Source: Megasphaera geminata F0357 (GTDB lineage: Bacteria; Bacillota; Negativicutes; Veillonellales; Megasphaeraceae). From it: 62,468 nucleotides of DNA. Made by a program: the position numbers and the translations under genes. The stretch spans positions 55,111 through 117,578 of the forward strand of contig NZ_JH417574.1 in the NCBI RefSeq assembly GCF_000239275.1, written 5' to 3'. The notes under the pieces are model-generated. The model saw only the letters and a program-made list of their open reading frames with translations, did not search any database and was not told the origin of the DNA. This document shows, piece after piece, positions 56,581-62,468 of the stretch (position 1 is its first letter; each line of letters starts with the position of its first letter).

Positions 56581-57327
56581 ATGATACGCATAGCCATATG
56601 TGATGATGACACAAAGCAGCTTCATGATATAAAGTCGATGTGTGAACGTTGCTTGCGAAATCACACGGAAGAAATCCGCTATACGCTCTATGACAGTTCT
56701 TTTCTTCTCAGCGAAGAGCTTGAACGGGGAAGAGTATTTGACATTTTCTTGTTGGATATTTATATGCCCGGCATATCGGGCCTGGATATCGCTGCGGAAA
56801 TACGCCGTAAAAAACTTCACGGCGAGATCATTTTTCTTACCTCAAGCGATGAATTCGCTATTGAAGCCTTTTCTTTGCAGACGATTCATTATCTTATAAA
56901 ACCGATAAAAGAAAAAGAACTGGACATCGCCCTTGGACGCGCCTTTGAAAAGATAAAGACGGACCGCGAAACGAGGATCGTTTTTAAGACCTCGGGCGGC
57001 GGCTTGCAAATCGAAGATATTGACAATATCTCCTTTATAGAGAGCCGGGGCCATATATTGACGGTCTATTTAAAAGACGGTTCCTTCATTACGACAAGAC
57101 GGACGCTTGCAGGGCTGCAAAAGATGCTGGATGAAATAATGCCGCATCAATTTATATCCCCCGGAAAAGGATATATTGTCAATCAAAAAGCCATCCATAT
57201 CATCAAGCCGGGGCACATCGAAATAAAAGGGCATATTATTCCCATTGCCCAGCGGAAATTCAGAAAACTTCAGGAAAACTATTTTAATTTTATGCTGCAA
57301 AAGGGTATCGGCGGCAGGCAGGTATAG
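56581..57327 (+). CDS. LytTR-family response regulator (paralogue 1)
   Basis: A 248-residue two-domain regulator. The receiver domain (about 1-120) has acidic pocket D8/D9, phospho-acceptor D59 in LLDIYMPGISGLD, TSS and K107. The LytTR DNA-binding domain (about 135-240) follows, with FIESRGHILTVYLKDG, RTLAGLQKMLDE and PGKGYIVNQKAIHII. Such regulators bind pairs of short direct repeats and control virulence or adhesion genes. No histidine kinase is adjacent. A paralogue with about 60% identity by eye is at 60215; the first 10 residues (MIRIAICDDD) are identical. Confidence 0.9.
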   Translation: MIRIAICDDDTKQLHDIKSMCERCLRNHTEEIRYTLYDSSFLLSEELERGRVFDIFLLDIYMPGISGLDIAAEIRRKKLHGEIIFLTSSDEFAIEAFSLQTIHYLIKPIKEKELDIALGRAFEKIKTDRETRIVFKTSGGGLQIEDIDNISFIESRGHILTVYLKDGSFITTRRTLAGLQKMLDEIMPHQFISPGKGYIVNQKAIHIIKPGHIEIKGHIIPIAQRKFRKLQENYFNFMLQKGIGGRQV

Positions 57328-57408
57328 CGTGCCCCGGTACGGAAAGGTCGAATACGGATGAATACACTCTGTCTTCATATACATCGGAACTTTTATCGAG
57401 GTTGTTCC

Positions 57409-57457
57409 AAGTTGATTGAACGGTTTGTGTTCGGGCATATGAACCGTATATCAACTT
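57409..57457. repeat. Long inverted repeat between LytTR gene 1 and the CoA operon
   Basis: AAGTTGAT (57409-57416) pairs with ATCAACTT (57450-57457), and ACGGTT (57420-57425) pairs with AACCGT (57442-57447), with small bulges. No T run follows; it is separate from the terminator at 57498-57533. Confidence 0.6.
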
Positions 57458-57497
57458 GTTGTCAACATTATTTCAAATGATGGATTATCCGGCAAAG

Positions 57498-57533
57498 AGG
57501 GTTCCGAATCGATTGTATTCGGAACCCTTTTTG
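57498..57533 (+). terminator. Terminator upstream of the enoyl-CoA hydratase gene
   Basis: Twelve-base perfect stem AGGGTTCCGAAT / ATTCGGAACCCT and TTTTT tail. It ends only 34 bases before the hydratase ATG, so no promoter fits between. With the inverted repeat at 57409 it may act as an attenuator. Confidence 0.85.
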
Positions 57534-57567
57534 TATGGACAGGGTAACAGGCAAAGGAGGAGGTCGT

Positions 57568-58362
57568 ATGGATTTCAAAAAATTAATTTACACGGTGGAA
57601 GACGGCATTGCGATCATTACCATGGATTACATGAAAAATCTCAATGCCATTGACGAACAAATGGCGGATGAGCTGTTGCTGGCTTTCCGGGCGGCCGAAA
57701 AAGACGAGGCCGTAAAAGTCGTCATTTTGAAAGGGCAGGAAAAGGCGTTCTCTGCCGGCGGGGATATCGGTTATTTCTATGATCTCATCAAACGCGGCGG
57801 CGAGGTGAATATGGACGGCCTCATCAGTAAAGTAGGGACGTTGGCCGATTTTATGAAAAAAATGAGTAAAATTGTCATCACCTCCGTTTGCGGCGCCTCG
57901 GCCGGCGCGGGCGTCAGCCTGGCGATAGGCGGTGATTTCATGATTTGCGCCGATAACGCGAAATTTATCCTGGCTTTTGTCAATATCGGTCTCGTGCCCG
58001 ATACGGGAGCGACATATTTACTGGCCAAGACGATCGGCACGGCGCGGACCGTGCAGCTGGCGGCAACCGGCCGTCCGCTGAGCGCCGCGGAAGCTAAGGA
58101 ATGGGGCCTGGCCTATGAAGTCGTCAGCCCGGAAGAACTGTCCGGCGCAACGATGAAATTAGCCGCAAAAATAGCTTCAGGCCCGCTCATATCGTACAAA
58201 AACATTAAAAAACAACTGTATGCCGCCGTTTACAGCGATTACAAACAATGGCTCGACACCGTAGAAGTTCCGACGCAGCGTGAATGCTCCGCGTCGTTGG
58301 ATTTCCAGGAAGGCTGTAAAGCGTTCATGGAAAAAAGAAAGGCTGAATTTAAAGGAAAATAG
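57568..58362 (+). CDS. Enoyl-CoA hydratase/isomerase family protein
   Basis: A 264-residue crotonase-fold protein. Oxyanion-hole motifs are AFSAGGDIGYF and VCGASAGAGVSLAIGGDFMICADNAKF. GLVPDTGATYLL carries the Asp/Gly of the catalytic loop where crotonase has Glu, so hydratase activity is not certain; isomerase or another reaction is possible. It begins an operon with the two CoA-transferase subunits (gaps of 20 bases and a 1-base overlap). AGGAGGAGG precedes the ATG. Confidence 0.88.
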   Translation: MDFKKLIYTVEDGIAIITMDYMKNLNAIDEQMADELLLAFRAAEKDEAVKVVILKGQEKAFSAGGDIGYFYDLIKRGGEVNMDGLISKVGTLADFMKKMSKIVITSVCGASAGAGVSLAIGGDFMICADNAKFILAFVNIGLVPDTGATYLLAKTIGTARTVQLAATGRPLSAAEAKEWGLAYEVVSPEELSGATMKLAAKIASGPLISYKNIKKQLYAAVYSDYKQWLDTVEVPTQRECSASLDFQEGCKAFMEKRKAEFKGK

Positions 58363-58382
58363 AGGTAAAGGAGGAACTATCC

Positions 58383-59108
58383 ATGCTGAATAAAACGGTT
58401 TCCAAAGACCGTGCCTTAGAACACATCCGCAGCGGCCAGACCATTATGTTCGGTGATTGGCATGGCGAGTTTGCCGCCGATGAACTGATCGACGCCATGC
58501 TTGCCAGGGGGATTACGGACATTGCTGCCATCGCCGTATCGGCCGGCATGCCCGACCAGGGATTAGGCAAGCTCATTGCGGCGAAGCGCGTAAAAAGCCT
58601 GGTTACAACGCATATAGGCTTAAACCCCGTCGCCAAAGATCAGATGCTGAGCGGCGAATTGGCGGTGGAATTCGTGCCGCAGGGGACATGGGCCGAGCGG
58701 GTGCGCTGCGGCGGCTCCGGAATCGGCGGATTCCTTACACCGACCGGACTGGGTACGGAGGTGGAAAAAGGCAAAGAAAAAATTACCGTAGGCGGCAAAG
58801 CATATCTCCTAGAATTGCCCTTACACGGAGACGTCGCCCTGATCAAGGCCACTAAGGCGGATAAAGCGGGGAATATCTCGTTTCGCATGAATTCACGGGC
58901 AACGAACAGTACACTCGCCCTGGCCGCGGATTACGTCATTGCCGAAGTGGAAGAGCTTGTCGAAATCGGTGAATTAGGTCCTGAAGAAATAGATGTTCCC
59001 GCACCGATTATTGACATGGTCTACGTGCGAACCGGCGAAAAGCGCCCGTTATGCCCCATGTGGAAACGGCTCAAAGCAAAAGCCGAAAAGAAAGGAGGCC
59101 CTTCATAA
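58383..59108 (+). CDS. CoA-transferase subunit A (AtoD-like)
   Basis: A 241-residue alpha subunit of a 3-oxoacid/acetate CoA-transferase (family I). It has KDRALEHIRSGQTIMFGDWHGEFAADELIDAM, GLNP, EFVPQGTWAERVRCGGSGIGGFLTPTGLGT and DVALIKATKADKAGN. The GDWHG segment differs from the usual VGGFG-like motif and suggests a non-standard acid substrate. AGGAGG ribosome site; the stop overlaps the beta-subunit start by one base (TAATG). Confidence 0.9.
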   Translation: MLNKTVSKDRALEHIRSGQTIMFGDWHGEFAADELIDAMLARGITDIAAIAVSAGMPDQGLGKLIAAKRVKSLVTTHIGLNPVAKDQMLSGELAVEFVPQGTWAERVRCGGSGIGGFLTPTGLGTEVEKGKEKITVGGKAYLLELPLHGDVALIKATKADKAGNISFRMNSRATNSTLALAADYVIAEVEELVEIGELGPEEIDVPAPIIDMVYVRTGEKRPLCPMWKRLKAKAEKKGGPS

Positions 59109-59767
59109 TGACTACATTAAGCGGCCGGGAACTCATTGCGGCCAGGTGTGCAAAATTTTTTAAAGACGGCGATTTCGTCAATTTAGGGATCGGCCTGCCT
59201 CTGATGTGCGTAAACTATCTACCTGAAGGCGTCGACCTGTGGCTTGAGGCGGAAATCGGCACCGTCGGCAGCGGCGCGACCCCGCCGTGGGATGAAGTGG
59301 ACGTCGATATCATTGACGCCGGCGGGCAGCCGGCTTCCATTATTCCCGGCGGCAGCGTCTACGATCATGAAACGTCCTTCGCCTTCATCAGAGGCGGCCA
59401 TATCGATGCCGCCATATTGGGGACCTTCCAGGTTGATCAGGAAGGAAATATAGCCAACTGGATCGTTCCGGGCAAGTTCGTTCCCGGTATGGGCGGAGCG
59501 ATGGACCTGTGCGCAGGCGTGAAAAAAATTATTGTAGCCACGGAACATTGTGAAAAAAACGGGGCCCCTAAAATCCTCAAAAAATGCACCCTGCCTTTAA
59601 CGGGAACGCGGTGTGTAACGGATATCGTCACGGAGCGCTGTTATTTGGAAGTCACGCCCGACGGGCTGGTTTTGCGTGAACTCGCTCCCGACTACGATAC
59701 GGACGATATTATACATGCCACAGAAGCAACCGTTATCATTCCCGATCACGTCGGCACCATGATATAG
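59108..59767 (+). CDS. CoA-transferase subunit B (AtoA-like)
   Basis: A 219-residue beta subunit. DGDFVNLGIGLPLMCVNYLPEGVDLWLEAEIGTVGSG contains the expected catalytic Glu (in EAEIG, where many family members have SENG). GGHIDAAILGTFQVDQEGNIANW and GMGGAMDL follow. The ATG 59108 is used; the frame is open upstream without support. It ends the three-gene CoA operon at the terminator 59784-59829. Confidence 0.92.
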   Translation: MTTLSGRELIAARCAKFFKDGDFVNLGIGLPLMCVNYLPEGVDLWLEAEIGTVGSGATPPWDEVDVDIIDAGGQPASIIPGGSVYDHETSFAFIRGGHIDAAILGTFQVDQEGNIANWIVPGKFVPGMGGAMDLCAGVKKIIVATEHCEKNGAPKILKKCTLPLTGTRCVTDIVTERCYLEVTPDGLVLRELAPDYDTDDIIHATEATVIIPDHVGTMI

Positions 59768-59783
59768 AGTTCTGAAAAACGGG

Positions 59784-59829
59784 CTGTAAGCAGCATGCGG
59801 TTTTTACCTCATGCTGCTTACAGTCTTTT
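59784..59829 (+). terminator. Terminator of the CoA-transferase operon
   Basis: Fourteen-base perfect stem CTGTAAGCAGCATG / CATGCTGCTTACAG with a 12-base loop and TCTTTTTAT tail. Confidence 0.93.
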
Positions 59830-60214
59830 TATATGCAAAAAGCCTTCCCCCCTGCGGTTATGCCGGGGAACCCCCGGCTCCTTTCTTATTCACGGCATTC
59901 TTAATACGGGGCCCGTATTCGGGCGTCTTTCGGACCGGGAACAGTCTCCTGTACCGGACGGGTTGTTCAAAAAATTTTGTTTTAATATTACAAATGATTG
60001 AACGTACTGTATACCGGCCGTAACTGTGCGGCGCTTTAAATATTATATTTAAAAGTTTTTTTGACGGTTTGTGTCAAAAAAGCGTCGTTTCATGCTATAA
60101 ACACAATCGCTTTATGCGTTATATAGTACATTGAATATAAATATATGTAAAAAAAAATAGATGTACATATTATACATCGTACTATGACGGACCGGTACAG
60201 AAAGGAAACCGTAT
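59830..60214 (+). other. Gene-free control region before the second LytTR gene
   Basis: No convincing gene in about 385 bases. It holds several inverted repeats: GCCGGGG/CCCCGGC (59862-59878), TTTAAATA/TATTTAAA (60035-60053) and TTTTTTGAC/GTCAAAAAA (60057-60081). Then comes an AT-rich segment with ATATAAATATATGT at 60135-60148, the same 14 bases as before the first LytTR gene, and two overlapping ATGTACAT/TATACAT-like elements (60161-60177). Probably the promoter and operator region of the regulator. Confidence 0.55.
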
Positions 60215-60955
60215 ATGATACGCATAGCCATATGTGATGACGACAGATATCAGTTGGTTGAGATCAAAAACTTGGCTGAGCGCTGTCTGGCAGATCGGGC
60301 CGAGCAGATTGACTATATATTATATGACAATTCCTTCCTTTTTATGGGCGACGTGGAGCGGAATAAGCATATCGACATTCTTCTCCTGGACATATATATG
60401 CCCGGTATATCGGGCCTGGACATCGCTTCCGAGATCAGAAAACGTGAAATGCGGACGGAAATTATCTTTTTGACCTCAAGCGACAATTTTGCAATCGAAG
60501 CATTTTCACTGCAAGCGTCCCATTATCTTCTCAAGCCGGTTGATAACGGCCGGCTTCACATGGCGCTGGAACGCGCTCTGAAAAATTTAGGCAAAAAAGA
60601 AAGCAAGCAGATTGTTTTTAAAACCGTAGGCGGCGGTCTCCAGGTCGAAGCCATTGACCGCATCGCTTTTATTGAAAGCCGCGGCCATACACTGATGGTC
60701 CACCTTAAAGGCCGTTCCATCATTGCCGTCCGGCATACCCTGACAGGACTCCTGCACGTGTTGAATGCAAAATCACCGGGCCAATTTATCGCTCCCGGCA
60801 AAGGGTATATCGTCAACCAGAAGGCCATCCACATTATCAAACGCGATCATCTGGAAGTAATGGGCCATATCATCCCCGTTGCCCAACGGAAATACCGAAA
60901 AATACAGGAAACCTATTTCAAATTTATGTTTAACAGGGAATTAAGCAGCCGGTAA
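60215..60955 (+). CDS. LytTR-family response regulator (paralogue 2)
   Basis: A 246-residue paralogue of the regulator at 56581, with receiver motifs D8/D9, D59 (LLDIYMPGISGLD), TSS and a LytTR domain (GGGLQVEAIDRIAFIESRGHTLMVHLKGRS ... PGKGYIVNQKAIHII). GAAAGGAAA precedes the ATG. No kinase partner is adjacent. It lies 165 bases upstream of the trimeric autotransporter gene, which makes it a candidate regulator of the adhesin; that is inference. Confidence 0.9.
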   Translation: MIRIAICDDDRYQLVEIKNLAERCLADRAEQIDYILYDNSFLFMGDVERNKHIDILLLDIYMPGISGLDIASEIRKREMRTEIIFLTSSDNFAIEAFSLQASHYLLKPVDNGRLHMALERALKNLGKKESKQIVFKTVGGGLQVEAIDRIAFIESRGHTLMVHLKGRSIIAVRHTLTGLLHVLNAKSPGQFIAPGKGYIVNQKAIHIIKRDHLEVMGHIIPVAQRKYRKIQETYFKFMFNRELSSR

Positions 60956-60982
60956 GCATACGGTACGTACGTACGAGTATGC
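60956..60982. repeat. Palindromic element after LytTR gene 2
   Basis: GCATAC (60956-60961) pairs with GTATGC (60977-60982) around the self-complementary GTACGTACGTAC. There is no T tail. It may be an operator or weak terminator. Confidence 0.5.
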
Positions 60983-61120
60983 AGGTTATATATCACTGAA
61001 AGAGACATCCGTAAATCCCTATGAAAGGAGGTATCGGCCGCAGGCCGTATGATATTACCGGAAGGAAGCAGGGTAAGCTAAAAATTTTTATGGATACAGA
61101 AGGAAGGAAGTGCTGGTTTT

Positions 61121-62468
61121 ATGAATAAAATTTACAAGGTCGTATGGAGTAAGCTCAAGTCCTGCTATGTCGTGACGTCGGAATTTGGCAAAAGCCGGAC
61201 GAAATCGTCCGGTTCCGGCAAAAGGGCAGGAAAGGCCTTCGTTTCTGCCGTCGCCCTGACCGCGTTCCTGAGCTGCACCGGCCTCGCCGGCGCCGTTTCT
61301 AACCAAACGGTTGATTCAGACGGCAAATTGCCGAGCGGTACAAATGTTGTAGTAGGAGAAGCTTCCGATTTACTGACGAAAACCGATGCCAATACAACCT
61401 ACTTGTCCAAGGCCGATGCTAATGCAACCTACTTGTCCAAGGCCGATGCCAATACAAATTACTTGTCCAAGGCCGATGCTAATGCAACCTACTTGTCCAA
61501 GGCCGATGCCAATACAAATTATGCCACGAAAGCAGAGCTGTTAAAGGAAGAAACGGATCGCAAGGATGCCGATACGGCATTGGAAGGAAAAATCGGCAAA
61601 GTGGAAGACAAAACGACCAATATCAGCTATAATGCGGGCGGCGGTACGAATGTGGACGGCGTCAACATTAAAAACGGCGATATGTCGGGAGTGAAAAAGA
61701 TCAACGATATTACCGTGAACAACAATGCGCTTAGCAATATATCGACACTGGAAACGACAGGCGATGTTAAAGTAGGCGGTGATCTTACCGTCAAAGGAAA
61801 ATTCATGCCCGATGAAGTTCTCATAAAAGACGATCATAATAACCTGACCGATATCAAAGCGGGCAGCATAGAGAGCAAAAACGCGAACTTCACGGGAGAT
61901 ATCCACAACAATACAATCGAAGGCAGTAAGCTCAACTTCGATACGAACGGCTTCGGCGTATCGGCTGTCGGACTGGGCGTCACCGGCGGCAACGGCGCGG
62001 AAATGAAGCTGCAGAAGGATAAAATCTCACAGGAAGTGCTGGACGCTGCCGGAAATTCCAACAGCGAAGTCAACACGTCCACAAAATCGACGCATATCGT
62101 CACAAACGGCACAGAGAAAACGACGGTGGAACAAACCGCAGCGGATATCAACCTGACAGCCGAAGACGGGAATATCAACAATAAGGCGAAGAATATCACG
62201 AATACGACGACCGAGGATATGACCAATACGATCGGCAAAGATCTGACGACTAACGTAGGCGGCGACCAGTCCACCAACGTGACGGGCAGTCAGTCCAATA
62301 CCGTAGGCGGCCATCAATCCAACACGGTAATCGGCAATCTGACCGAAAGTGTTGCGGGCGACGTCACGGAAGACTACAAAAAAGATCAAACGACTACCGT
62401 AGGCGGCAATCAGACCAATACCGTCGGCGGTAAACTGACCGAAACCGTTACGGGTGATGTCGAGGAAA
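61121..62468 (+). CDS. Trimeric autotransporter adhesin (YadA-like) with ESPR (3' partial)
   Basis: The frame is open from ATG 61121 to the window end (449 codons). Residues 1-25 (MNKIYKVVWSKLKSCYVVTSEF...) form an extended signal peptide region, followed by a hydrophobic core (residues 39-58, cleavage near AGA-VS). Five tandem decapeptides (DAN-x-x-YLSKA; 61385-61534) follow, then stalk-like regions. From 62222 the sequence is ten unbroken octapeptides of the kind TNTVGGNQ (V-x-G-x5), as in gp5/VgrG spike beta-helices. The C-terminal membrane anchor would lie beyond the window. AGGAAGGAAG precedes the ATG. Confidence 0.9.
   Translation, partial: MNKIYKVVWSKLKSCYVVTSEFGKSRTKSSGSGKRAGKAFVSAVALTAFLSCTGLAGAVSNQTVDSDGKLPSGTNVVVGEASDLLTKTDANTTYLSKADANATYLSKADANTNYLSKADANATYLSKADANTNYATKAELLKEETDRKDADTALEGKIGKVEDKTTNISYNAGGGTNVDGVNIKNGDMSGVKKINDITVNNNALSNISTLETTGDVKVGGDLTVKGKFMPDEVLIKDDHNNLTDIKAGSIESKNANFTGDIHNNTIEGSKLNFDTNGFGVSAVGLGVTGGNGAEMKLQKDKISQEVLDAAGNSNSEVNTSTKSTHIVTNGTEKTTVEQTAADINLTAEDGNINNKAKNITNTTTEDMTNTIGKDLTTNVGGDQSTNVTGSQSNTVGGHQSNTVIGNLTESVAGDVTEDYKKDQTTTVGGNQTNTVGGKLTETVTGDVEE
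61385..61534 (+). repeat. Five 30-base tandem repeats in the adhesin
   Basis: Five near-identical 30-base units encode DAN-T/A-T/N-Y-LS(AT)KA. Some units are identical over most bases, so the copy number could vary by slippage. Confidence 0.9.
62222..62461 (+). repeat. Ten octapeptide (24-base) repeats of gp5/VgrG beta-helix type
   Basis: Uninterrupted register of eight residues: TNTIGKDL, TTNVGGDQ, STNVTGSQ, SNTVGGHQ, SNTVIGNL, TESVAGDV, TEDYKKDQ, TTTVGGNQ, TNTVGGKL, TETVTGDV. Most units keep V-x-G; the seventh is degenerate. The pattern continues at the window edge. Confidence 0.85.

Noticed and set aside
61021-61128. A 35-codon ORF (MKGGIGRRPYD...) overlapping the adhesin start
   Set aside because: No ribosome site upstream, composition unlike a protein, and it overlaps the well-supported adhesin start in another frame.
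1-62468. CRISPR array, prophage or insertion sequence
   Set aside because: No regularly spaced repeats, no transposase, integrase or phage structural genes were found; the gp5-like octads are inside the adhesin frame.

Overview
The window reads as a chromosomal segment of a diderm, anaerobic Firmicute of the class Negativicutes, probably close to Megasphaera or Veillonella. The housekeeping order is Firmicute-like (mfd-spoVB-mazG-hup; yicC-remA-gmk-rpoZ-coaBC-metK-priA-def-fmt-rsmB-rlmN-prpC-prkC-rsgA-rpe). The right edge carries a trimeric autotransporter adhesin, which needs an outer membrane. Anaerobic amino-acid and CoA metabolism is prominent. The genus is inference; no rRNA is present.

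1-11850: a proline Stickland-fermentation and selenocysteine island. It holds prdA (5' end outside the window), a small prd-associated protein, the selenoprotein gene prdB with an in-frame UGA, prdD, prdE, the proline racemase prdF and a TSUP permease, ending at a terminator. Then come selB, an APC amino-acid permease, an M24 Xaa-Pro peptidase, an ornithine-cyclodeaminase-family gene and tRNA-Sec (UCA). Together these can import or release proline, make it from ornithine, racemise it, reduce D-proline to 5-aminovalerate, and supply much of the machinery that decodes the Sec codon.

11870-29400: mfd, a SpoVB-type flippase, a MazG fusion, HU, a UgtP-like glycosyltransferase, a YibQ-type deacetylase-like protein, an SDR, DUF697 and DUF1232 proteins, a thioesterase, murI, an unknown membrane-anchored protein, a CofE-like protein, rdgB, a phosphodiesterase and speD. 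These are followed by tRNA-Pro, tRNA-Gly, a SemiSWEET gene, a PepSY protein and tRNA-Arg.

29400-50130: a DUF2325 gene with two Fur-like boxes around its promoter, a small GNAT gene, convergent rqcH, then the long yicC-to-rpe block with a SAM-I riboswitch before metK. An FMN riboswitch precedes ribD-ribE-ribH; ribBA is absent.

50130-62468: deoD, hslO and an MTA/SAH block (mtnP, mtnA, ahcY, mtaD). Two orphan LytTR response-regulator paralogues flank an enoyl-CoA hydratase plus two-subunit CoA-transferase operon. The window ends inside the adhesin gene, whose visible 3' part consists of octapeptides of the type found in the phage T4 gp5/VgrG spike beta-helix.

Caution: at least nine single-base frameshifts interrupt otherwise intact conserved genes (selB, the APC permease, mfd, SemiSWEET, the PepSY protein, rqcH, remA, priA twice; possibly one more near 24985). 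The pattern fits uncorrected indels in the assembly better than gene decay, so these genes are annotated as single reconstructed CDSs.
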